A stretch of 18,365 bases of DNA from Bacteroidaceae bacterium. GTDB lineage: Bacteria > Bacteroidota > Bacteroidia > Bacteroidales > Bacteroidaceae. The DNA lies in the NCBI GenBank assembly GCA_024695315.1, contig JAILIJ010000001.1, positions 1 through 18,365 of the forward strand, in the 5' to 3' direction. Below the pieces are notes generated by a model. The model worked only from the letters and a program-made list of their open reading frames with translations. It did no database searches and was not told the origin of the DNA. How positions within the stretch are numbered: position 1 is the stretch's first letter; each line of letters begins with the position of its first letter. Below are positions 1 through 8,196 of the stretch, piece after piece. Both the position numbers and the translations under genes were made by a program.

Positions 1-3000
1 TCGTTTGCATAAAGAATGGCATTCATAACCTCTGTTCCTGCTTTACGGGTAGTTGCAGCGTTGTTATAGCCTCCTGAACGATAAAAGCCCTGGCATGTAA
101 GAAGGTACTGTCCTGCTGGAAGACCTTTTATTGTCTGATAAATATTGAATGTCGTATTCCACTTTTCTGCACAATTATAATCAACAGTAGGTCCTCCTGT
201 CCATCCGTATGAACTATTTCCGTCGAATGAAGGATTTACAATCCATCCTGTATAATCAGATTCTTCTGTCTCTGGCAGTTCTGTTGTCTCTGATTTTATT
301 GCTCCATTTGTAGTAAGATAAACCTTAACTGTTTCTCCTGTGCTAAGTGTCTTTGTCAAAGATTTTGAGTCGATTGCCACCTTAATAGTTGTGGCTGCCG
401 TTGCTGTAACGTAAACTGCTGAGTCGTTATCGAGTTTTGCTGTTACATTTGAGCCTGTGATGAACACGCGGAGTGGCTGAGCTACGGAGTTGTTCTGAGC
501 GGCTGTAAATGTAACGGTTGAAGCATTATTATTTACTGCAGTCTCTTCATAGAATATAGGAGCAGCATCGTTATATGCAAGATTCTTGACTGTTGCAGTA
601 TTTGAAGAGCCTTTGAAATTACTTACCAAGAAATATGGTGCGTCAGCATCTGGAGCTATAACGCCATTCCATCCAGTTGGAAGGAGACTCTTGATAGACT
701 TCAAGGCTGAAGCATACTGAGCTGTCTGGTTGGCATCAACTAGGCTATAGTATACAAGGTTGCGAGCATCAACTACATCGCCGCTGTTAACTGTACGGCT
801 TGTATTGCTATACATAGGATAGAGCTTAGATGTGTAGATTGAATTATTTGCACCACGGTCGCCGAATGCTATCTTCTTTCCGTTATCGCCAATAACACCA
901 AGTTCATTATCGATATTTACCCAATCAGAAGAGATATTTGTGAATGTTGCGCCATCAAGCTGCTTGTGGTTTATAGAAGTTGTGCCGTCAGTTGTAGTAG
1001 CACCATAATAGAGTGTGCGCTTGAGCTTTGTAAGTTCATCTGTAGAGATAGCAAGCAGACCACCCTTCTCTGCTGTTATTGTTGCCCCGCTATTAGCTGT
1101 TACGTAGTCGAGGTAGATAATGGCGTTAGAAGGAGTTGAGTAGATTGCAAAACGGTTATTGAGTGTAGAAGAGTTTGTATTTAATTCTCCATTCATTACG
1201 TATCCATCGCCTTTAAGCTGGTAGATACCTGAAACTACAGGAGTGGCATTTGTGCTCTTACCACTTACCTCATACCAACCGATTATATTACCTGTGTTAT
1301 TTGCACGGTAAGGAACGATAATCTTGTTCTTATCTACAGAATTTGATGCGAAATAGCCTGTATAACTACCAAGTCCTTTGCTCCAAGAGAAAGTTGTGAA
1401 ACGTTTGTCTGTAAATGCACGGACGATATTCTGACATTTGATAAGTTTTGCCTCTGAATGTGCAGCGCGGAAGTCCTCCCAGTTTGTTGGAGTAAGATCG
1501 GCTGTAGAAGCGTATTCGTGCATGAGATAAGTCATCATTACGCGGTGAGCCTCTACACCCATACGGCGTGAACCGACATCGGCACGAAGCAACCATGATC
1601 CGTCTTCTGTTGTCTTCTGGCGAGCCTTGATATACTTGTATGCGAGGTTCTCAAGCATGAGTGCATTAGGGTCGCGGAGGAAGCAAGCGAGAGTTGAATA
1701 TGATGTAATTTGGTCATATAGGAAGAGTGACCAGTCATTACCGTTTGGCATAGCAAGTTCGCCATCTGTTAGAGCGAGCCAGTTGAGCACAGAGTCCATA
1801 ACCTCTTGGTTGTGGTGCATAAGTGAATTGCTCTTCCATACTTCTTTTCCGTTGATGTCTTTCTGGAACATCTTGAGTGCAAGGGCTGCCTCACCAAGTT
1901 CCTGCTGTACTACATTCTGGTATGAAGTATGGAAAAGTCTATGGTTCTGAAGTGTGTAGTCGTAATATAGGTTTTGGCCTACGTAAAGGTCAGCAATAGT
2001 CTTATTGTCATACCAAGAATCCACAACTGTGTTATTGTTTATGTCGGATGAGTGTGAGTATGAATTGATGGCGAACACGCGCATACGGTCGAACCAAGAA
2101 CTTGCAAGATTGTCATTAGGGAAAAGTCCAAGTGTAGCTGCAAGGATATCTGCCTCCCAGCCATTTTCCTCTGCTTTAGTATCATCTGAATAGCCTGTTG
2201 GTATAGAGCGGTAGAGCTCATAGTTACATTCTGCTTTCATCATAGCTTCAATGTAACCTTTTTGAGCAGTAGTAAGGTTGTCCCACTGGAAGAATGCTGA
2301 GTAAGCTACGGACATAGCCCAAAGGCTTGACTCCCAAGTGTAATTACTTGTTGATGTAGAGCCCCAGTAGTTATTTCCAGAACATACCTTTAACTTGTTT
2401 GCCTTGTGGGTTGAATATGCGAAGACAAGTGACTTCTTAGCCATTTCTTCAAGTTGAGTATACGTGATACCTGTAGGAAGATTTATACCTGCTGGCTGAG
2501 CATATTTAACGAGGAATGCGCATATCATAGAGAAGTCTGCATTATGACGAACTCCCTGTTCGTTGTTGCCTCCAGAATTTTCTCCAAGGAAGTATCCGCA
2601 ATCTTCATTTATGCTATTTGTAGCCTGGCAATTATACCAGTTGTTAACCATATAAGGTGTGAAGTCTGCCAACATTTGAAGAAGATCTTTCTTCATTTCA
2701 GCCTCAGACACGAAATCCTGTGTTATCACTCCCTCTGTATATGAACTCACCTCAGATTCTGTAGGGTCTTCTGGTTCTACATAGTCGTTAGGGATGCTAT
2801 ATAGACGGAAATTATCTAGGATGAGAGATAGGCCGGAAGAATTGATATAGTTAATCTTAACACCTATAGAAATAGAGGCAGCTTCAGCAAGTTCAAACTC
2901 AACTTCTGTTGTAGCCCATTCCGAAGGCATAGAAGTGACATTTGTGATTGATACAGATTCTGTTCCAGCAACAAGAGTAGCTGTACTTGATCCATTTGTC

Positions 3001-3482
3001 ACAGCCTTATTGTCTACAGATAATTTATACTTACCAGCAGGCAATGCCACAGTCTGAAGAATAGAAGCTGTTGTTGTAGCCCATGCGTTACGTATATAAT
3101 ACATCTGTGAGCCATCAGAAGGAGTACCTGGGTCACCAAAGTTATTATCAGTTACAGTAGTAGCATCTACCATAATATCGCTAACGCCATACGAGCCAGA
3201 TATTGTCCATCCGTCTACAGACTTTGCAACATAAGCTCCCGTACGAGTAGCATCAGTACTCAATTTATTAATATCATCATTTTCAAATGATGGATTATTA
3301 AGATAATTAGATGTTACATCCGTAATATCTTTAGAAGAAACGCTTTTTCTGATGGTTGTAGTTGCAGAATTTTCTTCCGCCCCATTAACATCAGACACAT
3401 TACCAATAAGCAGCGAAGTAGAAGCAACCGCATATGTAGCAACGGCAAATACTGCTGCAATCACAAAGTAATTTTTTTTCAT
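1..3482 (-). CDS. Large secreted multidomain protein, polysaccharide-lyase-like (partial, C-terminus outside window)
   Basis: The minus frame from ATG 3482-3480 stays open to the window edge, giving 1160 complete codons without a stop. Residues 1-20 form a signal peptide (MKKNYFVIAAVFAVATYAVA). About residues 40-255 look like a carbohydrate-binding-type beta-sandwich (starts YLNNPSFEND, ends LILDNFRLYS). About 270-680 are helical and rich in Trp, Tyr and His, with KAEENGWEAD at 436-445 and GNDWSLFLYDQ from 581; this resembles the alpha/alpha toroid of heparinase/alginate-lyase-type enzymes. About 680-1000 is beta-rich, as in the sandwich that follows such toroids. From about 1074 a second binding-type domain begins (NPSFDG, then LTCQGFYR). 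The likely role is breakdown of an acidic polysaccharide outside the cell or at its surface. The family is judged by eye; a glycoside hydrolase with a similar toroid remains possible. No sorting signal is visible because the end is missing. Confidence 0.6.
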   Translation of the reverse strand, partial: MKKNYFVIAAVFAVATYAVASTSLLIGNVSDVNGAEENSATTTIRKSVSSKDITDVTSNYLNNPSFENDDINKLSTDATRTGAYVAKSVDGWTISGSYGVSDIMVDATTVTDNNFGDPGTPSDGSQMYYIRNAWATTTASILQTVALPAGKYKLSVDNKAVTNGSSTATLVAGTESVSITNVTSMPSEWATTEVEFELAEAASISIGVKINYINSSGLSLILDNFRLYSIPNDYVEPEDPTESEVSSYTEGVITQDFVSEAEMKKDLLQMLADFTPYMVNNWYNCQATNSINEDCGYFLGENSGGNNEQGVRHNADFSMICAFLVKYAQPAGINLPTGITYTQLEEMAKKSLVFAYSTHKANKLKVCSGNNYWGSTSTSNYTWESSLWAMSVAYSAFFQWDNLTTAQKGYIEAMMKAECNYELYRSIPTGYSDDTKAEENGWEADILAATLGLFPNDNLASSWFDRMRVFAINSYSHSSDINNNTVVDSWYDNKTIADLYVGQNLYYDYTLQNHRLFHTSYQNVVQQELGEAALALKMFQKDINGKEVWKSNSLMHHNQEVMDSVLNWLALTDGELAMPNGNDWSLFLYDQITSYSTLACFLRDPNALMLENLAYKYIKARQKTTEDGSWLLRADVGSRRMGVEAHRVMMTYLMHEYASTADLTPTNWEDFRAAHSEAKLIKCQNIVRAFTDKRFTTFSWSKGLGSYTGYFASNSVDKNKIIVPYRANNTGNIIGWYEVSGKSTNATPVVSGIYQLKGDGYVMNGELNTNSSTLNNRFAIYSTPSNAIIYLDYVTANSGATITAEKGGLLAISTDELTKLKRTLYYGATTTDGTTSINHKQLDGATFTNISSDWVNIDNELGVIGDNGKKIAFGDRGANNSIYTSKLYPMYSNTSRTVNSGDVVDARNLVYYSLVDANQTAQYASALKSIKSLLPTGWNGVIAPDADAPYFLVSNFKGSSNTATVKNLAYNDAAPIFYEETAVNNNASTVTFTAAQNNSVAQPLRVFITGSNVTAKLDNDSAVYVTATAATTIKVAIDSKSLTKTLSTGETVKVYLTTNGAIKSETTELPETEESDYTGWIVNPSFDGNSSYGWTGGPTVDYNCAEKWNTTFNIYQTIKGLPAGQYLLTCQGFYRSGGYNNAATTRKAGTEVMNAILYAN

Positions 3483-3637
3483 TATAAATAATTAGTGATA
3501 TAAATATTGTTACCTTTTATATTCTGTTCAAAATAAAGTTTTCTATCGTCTACAATTTGTATCAAAATATAAGACAACATATAGTTATCTATATATTCAA
3601 ATTCATATTATGCACTCCATCCTTCTCAAATACAACG

Positions 3638-3645
3638 CAAAGTTA
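3638..3645 (-). promoter_or_regulatory. Possible -7 promoter element of the lyase-like gene
   Basis: On the minus strand this reads TAACTTTG, a perfect match to the Bacteroidetes -7 consensus TAnnTTTG. No TTTG occurs 19-21 bp upstream; the nearest is only 14 bp away. The implied 5' leader is about 150 nt. Confidence 0.4.
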
Positions 3646-3691
3646 AATATTAAATTTCACAAAAAATAACATATCTCTTTCATTTAACATA

Positions 3692-3706
3692 TTAACGTGT
3701 TTTTTT
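3692..3706 (-). promoter_or_regulatory. 15-mer shared by the two secreted-protein gene upstream regions
   Basis: The plus strand reads TTAACGTGTTTTTTT, identical to 6402-6416, and both copies continue into a similar GTnACAA stretch. It lies about 210 bp upstream of the lyase-like start codon. It could be a shared operator or an A-tract UP-type element; a chance match in AT-rich DNA is not excluded. Confidence 0.35.
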
Positions 3707-3826
3707 GTAACAATTTATCCGATTTTTTCATTTTAGATTGAATTAAAAAGTCAATTCTTTAAGGTTAAGTAAGTTTCTAAAAATATTTTTACACATCTTT
3801 TTACAGGAACTAACAAGATATAAAAT

Positions 3827-3853
3827 TGGCCGTTACCTTAATGATAACGGCCA
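3827..3853 (-). terminator. Rho-independent terminator of the LRR surface-protein gene
   Basis: TGGCCGTTA (3827-3835) and TAACGGCCA (3845-3853) form a perfect 9-bp stem with a 9-nt loop. It lies 8 bp past the stop codon at 3862-3864. On the minus strand it is followed by the U-rich AATTTTATAT. Confidence 0.85.
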
Positions 3854-3861
3854 GTACAATA

Positions 3862-6249
3862 TTATCTTACAACGAATTTCTTATTGTTTTTAATATATAT
3901 TCCAGGAAGTAAAGATGAAATATCTCCGTCTTGGCTTACTACTCGTCCATCCAAAGAGAAAACTGAACCTGAATCTATATTTTCGGAAGTTCTAAGCGAA
4001 GTTATATCTGTTGCATCCTCATCCAACTCTTCACCGTCTATAACAATACGGATATTACCATTTGCTGTTGTGCCGTCGACAAGCTGCGAACCCTTTGACA
4101 CAATCTCGAAATACCATCTAAATGGAGCTAAAGAAGCGTCTGTATCTGTTGTGTAGCAGAATGTACCTCCAGAGAGAGCATAGTATTTACGCTCCACCAT
4201 TTCTGTACCGTCAACCCCGCTATAAGTTCCTTTGAAAATATAATTAGTCTCAACAGAAGAGCAAGTAACGGAATCCACAACAGAAGGATATACAAGCACA
4301 TCATTTACTGTTATAGTCTTACTTCCAGTTGTATTCGCCTTAATGAAATAAGGATGGTTAGGATATAGAGTACCAGACTTAATCTTCACTAGTTCCATCT
4401 CCGTAACATCAAGTTCATCGTCATCGTCAGTATCATACATACGTACGGCATTCAATTTAGCGAGTGTAAAGTCGTCAGCCCAATCATCGTATGACATAGC
4501 GAATGGCACATACAGAGCCTGCCATTTAGTATTATTAAATGTACGCGTATATGTTAAGACTTCAGCTTTTCTATATTCAGAAGAGCTATATGTCTCTCCG
4601 TCCACAAGTGCTATAGATGCTACATCAGCAACTGTACTAGTCACATTGATTTCATATTCGCCATATACACCAGTTCCATCAGTTGCAGTAGCACGTATGC
4701 AAACTTCTCCTTCTCCTACCGCAGTCACCACTCCATTATTAACTGTAGCTACAGACTCGTCAGACGATGTCCAAACAAGATCCTTTATTGTCGCATCCGT
4801 TGGTGTAACAGTTGATGTTAAAGTCAAGACATCTCCTACCTCAACACAATTGCTATTAGCCGTCAACTTCACGTCTGTCACATCCTCTATGACATTTATA
4901 TATCTAAAAGAACTCCATGGATATGTTGACTTATAATTATCATAATATTCAGAACGAACCCAAAGATATACAGAACTTACTTTTATAGAACTGAAAGCAT
5001 CAGAATCCGTATATCCAGGGACATCAGACAGACAGATGAGATTTGACAGTTCCCCATTTAGGTTCAAAGCTTTAGCGCCTATATATTCCAAAGTAGTTGG
5101 AAAAGTTATAGTATCAATTTTTGAGTCATAGTTGGCAAATAAACATTCATTATCTAAATAATACACTCCTTCAGGAATAACCAAATTTGACAAAGAAGAT
5201 ATGTGAAGAGAATTGTTATTTATAACCTTCAAACTGTTTGGTAATTGTAAATTTGAGATAATAGAATTATAGAATGTAGCTTGCTCTAAAGTAGATATTT
5301 TACCGTTGATTGTAACGTTTGCCAAAGAAGAACAATCATAAAAAGCACTTCCTGATATTTTTGTCACAGATTCAGGAATATTTACAGTTGTTAATCCGCT
5401 ACATCCTGAGAATGCGAAAGATGCTATGCTTACCACGTCATCAGGTATGGTAGTATTATAGCATCCCAATAAAAGTTCATTTGTCCATCTATTTACGATA
5501 GCATTACAATTATTACGTGAGTCATAGACTGCATTATCCTCATCTACGGTAATTGATGTGCATCGATTTACAGAAAAAGGATACTCACCAATATTCTTTA
5601 CAGATGCAGGTATGACTATCTGTTCTGGATGCACCTTACAGAAAGCGTAAGCGCCAATAGTCTCTAGTGATTCTGGGAGATCTAAAGAACGTATATCAGA
5701 ACCAGCATCAAAATACGCATAACTTCCTATTGAAACAAGTGAACTTGGAAATTCCAATGTTGTCAAACTTGTGCAACCATTAAAAGCATAACTCTTAATT
5801 GAGGTAACACTCGAACTTGTCAACCCTTCGATATTAGTCAAACTACTACATCCATCAAACGTATATATACCTATAGTCGTAAGATTCGAAGGAATATTTA
5901 CAGTTTTCAAAGAAGTACAACCTTGAAAGGCTTTATTTCCGATATTTATGACAGTCTCCGGAATAGAAACAGATGTCAATCCAGTACACGAATTAAAAGC
6001 ATTCTGACCAATATACAACACCGTAAACGTTGTTCCATTATATGTCACAGTTGAAGGAATTACCACATCATCTGTATACCCACCGCTATTTGCATGAGCA
6101 ACAACAGTAGCAGCCTTGCTCATATAATTAAACGAGTAATAAATGTCGTCAACCAAAATACCTGCAGCATAGGTATAACATGATGATAAAACAAACATCA
6201 TCAACAGTTTGACTCTTAGGTAAATATTATTCTTTTTCATTTCAACCAT
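3862..6249 (-). CDS. BspA-like leucine-rich-repeat surface protein with Big_2 domain and T9SS tail
   Basis: 795 residues. The N-terminus is hydrophobic (about 13-29); cleavage probably follows TYA at 28. Residues 60-450 carry about eleven LRR_5 (BspA/TpLRR) units of the type SIPETVINIGNKAFQGCTSL. Residues 458-537 match a bacterial Ig-like Big_2 domain (VTPTDATIKDLVWTSSDESV, then VTAVGEGEV). Residues 563-720 resemble the C-terminal beta region common in Prevotella surface proteins and hold an EF-hand-like loop at 606-617. The last 35 residues (SVFSLDGRVV...LPGIYIKNNKKFVVR) match a type A T9SS sorting domain. The protein is therefore probably exported by T9SS and displayed on the surface, perhaps in adhesion. 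ATG 6240 (MKKNN) is an equally plausible start. LSSC at 21-24 resembles a lipobox, but a lipoprotein anchor sits poorly with a T9SS tail. It has its own promoter and terminator. Confidence 0.88.
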   Translation of the reverse strand: MVEMKKNNIYLRVKLLMMFVLSSCYTYAAGILVDDIYYSFNYMSKAATVVAHANSGGYTDDVVIPSTVTYNGTTFTVLYIGQNAFNSCTGLTSVSIPETVINIGNKAFQGCTSLKTVNIPSNLTTIGIYTFDGCSSLTNIEGLTSSSVTSIKSYAFNGCTSLTTLEFPSSLVSIGSYAYFDAGSDIRSLDLPESLETIGAYAFCKVHPEQIVIPASVKNIGEYPFSVNRCTSITVDEDNAVYDSRNNCNAIVNRWTNELLLGCYNTTIPDDVVSIASFAFSGCSGLTTVNIPESVTKISGSAFYDCSSLANVTINGKISTLEQATFYNSIISNLQLPNSLKVINNNSLHISSLSNLVIPEGVYYLDNECLFANYDSKIDTITFPTTLEYIGAKALNLNGELSNLICLSDVPGYTDSDAFSSIKVSSVYLWVRSEYYDNYKSTYPWSSFRYINVIEDVTDVKLTANSNCVEVGDVLTLTSTVTPTDATIKDLVWTSSDESVATVNNGVVTAVGEGEVCIRATATDGTGVYGEYEINVTSTVADVASIALVDGETYSSSEYRKAEVLTYTRTFNNTKWQALYVPFAMSYDDWADDFTLAKLNAVRMYDTDDDDELDVTEMELVKIKSGTLYPNHPYFIKANTTGSKTITVNDVLVYPSVVDSVTCSSVETNYIFKGTYSGVDGTEMVERKYYALSGGTFCYTTDTDASLAPFRWYFEIVSKGSQLVDGTTANGNIRIVIDGEELDEDATDITSLRTSENIDSGSVFSLDGRVVSQDGDISSLLPGIYIKNNKKFVVR

Positions 6250-6366
6250 ATATACTGCGCCAAAAGCTACAGTTTTTTTTAATTCCTAATAATAAATATA
6301 ATAAAGCCCCTTTATTTTAACATACTTGCTCACCTGAATTTGTACAATTGCCTGAGATATATATGG

Positions 6367-6397
6367 CAAAGGTATATTTTTTTTTCGATGCTTCAAA
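6367..6397 (-). promoter_or_regulatory. Bacteroidetes-type promoter of the LRR surface-protein gene
   Basis: On the minus strand, TTTG (6397-6394) is followed after 19 bp by TACCTTTG (6374-6367). Both match the -33/-7 consensus TTTG...TAnnTTTG. The leader to ATG 6249 would be about 110 nt. Confidence 0.75.
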
Positions 6398-6401
6398 ATT
6401 T

Positions 6402-6416
6402 TTAACGTGTTTTTTT
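6402..6416 (-). promoter_or_regulatory. Second copy of the shared 15-mer, just upstream of the LRR promoter
   Basis: TTAACGTGTTTTTTT on the plus strand, identical to 3692-3706. It starts 5 bp beyond the -33 box of the LRR gene, the position of an UP element or activator site. Confidence 0.35.
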
Positions 6417-6553
6417 AGTTACAAATGTTAATAAATGATAAAAATGGACACAAATAAGCCATTATTTTGTAAGAAAAAGGCAAAACGGATAATTGTTAAA
6501 TGTAACAAATATAAAAAATCAGTAAGTAAAAGTCTTATACAAATAAATAGAAT

Positions 6554-6584
6554 GGAGTACGAATAATCATGTTATTCGTATTCC
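6554..6584 (+). repeat. Long AT-rich hairpin in non-coding DNA
   Basis: GGAGTACGAATAA (6554-6566) and TTATTCGTATTCC (6572-6584) can pair over 13 bp with one G-T wobble around a 5-nt loop. On the plus strand it is followed by TATTTTT, as in a terminator, but no plus-strand gene precedes it. Confidence 0.6.
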
Positions 6585-6654
6585 TATTTTTGGTTATGAA
6601 AGTGGTAAAAATTTACTCGTTTGCAAAGGAGTTAGGCTATTTACATTTTGATAC

Positions 6655-6720
6655 TTCCGGAATGCTTCGTATTACCTTCGTATTACCTTCGTCAACGGTT
6701 CGTAATTCCTTCGAGATATT
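6655..6720. repeat. Array of six degenerate 11-bp repeats
   Basis: Units are TTCCGGAATGC, TTCGTATTACC (twice), TTCGTCAACGG, TTCGTAATTCC and TTCGAGATATT. The period is exactly 11 bp and TTC is kept in every unit. Unit 4 is nearly identical to a unit at 12178 (TTCGTCAACCC). Confidence 0.8.
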
Positions 6721-6948
6721 ATATTTGACAAAAAGACAAAGAATCCTTTAATTGTTTCTATCATAATATTTCAATTTTTGAATATTTACTTACTATTAGC
6801 TTTTGGGTTAATATAAAGGTAAAAGATTATTTGCAACATGACTGAAGACGGCAATTATGTTTTTGTATAAACTAAAACGCTTTTAAGTATTTTGAATTCA
6901 AACATGTTTTTTAATGGTAAGTCGAGCTGGGAATAGAGTCAATAAAAT

Positions 6949-6980
6949 CCCCCGACTTTAGCCAATTCTAAAATCGGGGG
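6949..6980 (-). terminator. Rho-independent terminator of proC
   Basis: CCCCCGACTTTAG (6949-6961) and CTAAAATCGGGGG (6968-6980) form a 13-bp stem with one mismatch and a 6-nt loop, about 100 bp past the proC stop. On the minus strand it is followed by ATTTTATT. Confidence 0.8.
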
Positions 6981-7081
6981 AAAAACTTATATGTTCCCGT
7001 ATTTTTTACGTAGATTACAAATATTCAATCATTTAATTTACAGAATCTCTCGCAAAAAAATACTAGTCGGAAGATAGCTCT

Positions 7082-7864
7082 TTATTTAAGACCAGCCTTC
7101 AACGAACGAATGACAGCAGAATTAAAACCAGCATGATCAAGTTCATTAAGACCCTTAATTGTCACACCTCCAGGAGTAGTAACCTTATCGATAGCCTCCT
7201 CTGGGTGCCATCCAGTCTCCTTAAGAAGGCTAACGGCTCCCTGCATAGTCTGAAGAGCAATCTGAAGAGCCTGCTTAGGATAGAATCCCATTTCACATCC
7301 GCCTTCCATCTGAGCGCGGATATAACGCATAACATAAGCAATACCACAAGAAGCCATCATCATACCAGGACCAACAAGATTCTCAGTAACAACGAGTGTG
7401 TCTCCAGCGATGTCGTAAAGAGCTTTAACAGCATCAAGGCTTTCCTGTGAAGCAGTCTGTCCCTTAGCAATAAAACTCATACTTGCGCCGAACTCAGCTG
7501 CGATATTAGGAATAACATAGAAGAACTGTCCAGCCTGAACTCCAAATGTCTCAGCAAGCTTGTCAGTTGTGAAATTAGCAGCATCACTCACGATAATCTG
7601 CTTCTCAAAATCAAGTGAATCCTTAATTTCTCCCAAAACGAGTGGCATAAGCCATGGTTTAACCACAACCACAACAATATCAGCCCCTTTAACAGCAGCC
7701 ACATTATCTGTTGTAGTTGTAATTGATGGATACTTCTCCTTAAAACTAGCAAGAAGAGCCTCGTTCTTGTCAGAGATAGTAATACTTTCTACTTTTCCAC
7801 TCTTTGCCCATCCGTGGATGAGCGCGCCGCCCATGTTACCAGCGCCAATAACTGTCAGTTTCAT
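7082..7864 (-). CDS. proC: Pyrroline-5-carboxylate reductase
   Basis: 260 residues, the usual ProC length. This cytoplasmic enzyme reduces 1-pyrroline-5-carboxylate to L-proline with NAD(P)H. The N-terminal Rossmann fold shows VIGAGNMG at 5-12. Other family hallmarks are VVVVKPW, then GPGMMMASCGIAYVMRYI, and the C-terminal signature VTTPGGVTIKGLNEL. The ATG at 7864 gives the expected MKLTVIGAGNMGGAL. It is transcribed alone on the minus strand and ends at the hairpin 6949-6980. The best upstream promoter lies about 270 bp away (8134-8164), so the leader may be long. It is not linked here to proA or proB. Confidence 0.96.
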   Translation of the reverse strand: MKLTVIGAGNMGGALIHGWAKSGKVESITISDKNEALLASFKEKYPSITTTTDNVAAVKGADIVVVVVKPWLMPLVLGEIKDSLDFEKQIIVSDAANFTTDKLAETFGVQAGQFFYVIPNIAAEFGASMSFIAKGQTASQESLDAVKALYDIAGDTLVVTENLVGPGMMMASCGIAYVMRYIRAQMEGGCEMGFYPKQALQIALQTMQGAVSLLKETGWHPEEAIDKVTTPGGVTIKGLNELDHAGFNSAVIRSLKAGLK

Positions 7865-8098
7865 AATAAACTTGTTGTGTTTGGTGTGAAGTCAAGGATA
7901 AGATTATGAGTATACGAAATTTCCTCGTGTATAAATCTTTGTATTTATGAATATTTAAGCCAGTAAGTTCACACATTTCTGTCCAAAACTCAGCTTAAAA
8001 ACCATTCAGTATTCATATCAAAGTAGCCTCACACGCCACTCATTATACTCTCTTAGTGAGTTCAACTTATAAAAGTCAACTCATTTTATCCTACTCAA

Positions 8099-8131
8099 CT
8101 TGTTTTTCTTCACTTTTATTTATTAACTTTG
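8099..8131 (+). promoter_or_regulatory. Promoter of the porT-like gene
   Basis: TAACTTTG (8124-8131) is a perfect -7 box. A weak -33 box, CTTG (8099-8102), lies 21 bp upstream. Transcription would start near 8138, with a leader of about 60 nt. Confidence 0.6.
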
Positions 8132-8133
8132 CA

Positions 8134-8164
8134 CAAAGTTACGGTAAAGAGATTACTCAACAAA
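8134..8164 (-). promoter_or_regulatory. Divergent minus-strand promoter, probably for proC
   Basis: On the minus strand, TTTG (8164-8161) is followed after 19 bp by TAACTTTG (8141-8134), an exact consensus promoter. Its -7 box is the inverted copy of the plus-strand one, 2 bp away. It would give proC a leader of about 260 nt. Confidence 0.6.
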
Positions 8165-8196
8165 ATAAATCCGAACTTTTCTCGTTTAAATAGTCA

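Larger units (their letters stand above)
3483..3861. other. Intergenic region between two secreted-protein genes
   Basis: No gene is supported in these 379 bp. The region is very AT-rich. It holds a possible -7 element for the left gene (3638-3645), a 15-mer also present upstream of the next gene (3692-3706) and the terminator of the LRR gene (3827-3853). Confidence 0.7.
6250..7081. other. Long non-coding region between the LRR gene and proC
   Basis: I see no convincing gene in these 832 bp. The region holds the LRR gene promoter (6367-6397), the second copy of the shared 15-mer (6402-6416), a long AT-rich hairpin (6554-6584), an 11-bp-period repeat array (6655-6720) and the proC terminator (6949-6980). 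The rest is AT-rich sequence without a recognisable signal. Confidence 0.65.
7865..8196. other. Divergent intergenic region proC / porT-like gene
   Basis: 332 bp with no gene. Two back-to-back promoters are centred at 8124-8141. The proC-side 260 bp is AT-rich and contains several scattered CAACT motifs (8063, 8077, 8096) but no riboswitch I recognise. Confidence 0.6.

Noticed and set aside
1366..2744. Several short reading frames on both strands inside the first large gene
   Set aside because: They are antisense or frame-shifted shadows of one continuous minus-strand frame with clear protein-like composition.
6569..6751. Plus-strand 60-codon reading frame
   Set aside because: It begins in a hairpin loop, runs through the 11-bp repeat array, lacks a promoter or ribosome site and looks like no family I know.
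7865..8127. Riboswitch or attenuator in the proC leader
   Set aside because: The predicted leader is long, but I found no strong stem, no leader peptide with proline runs and no known riboswitch core.
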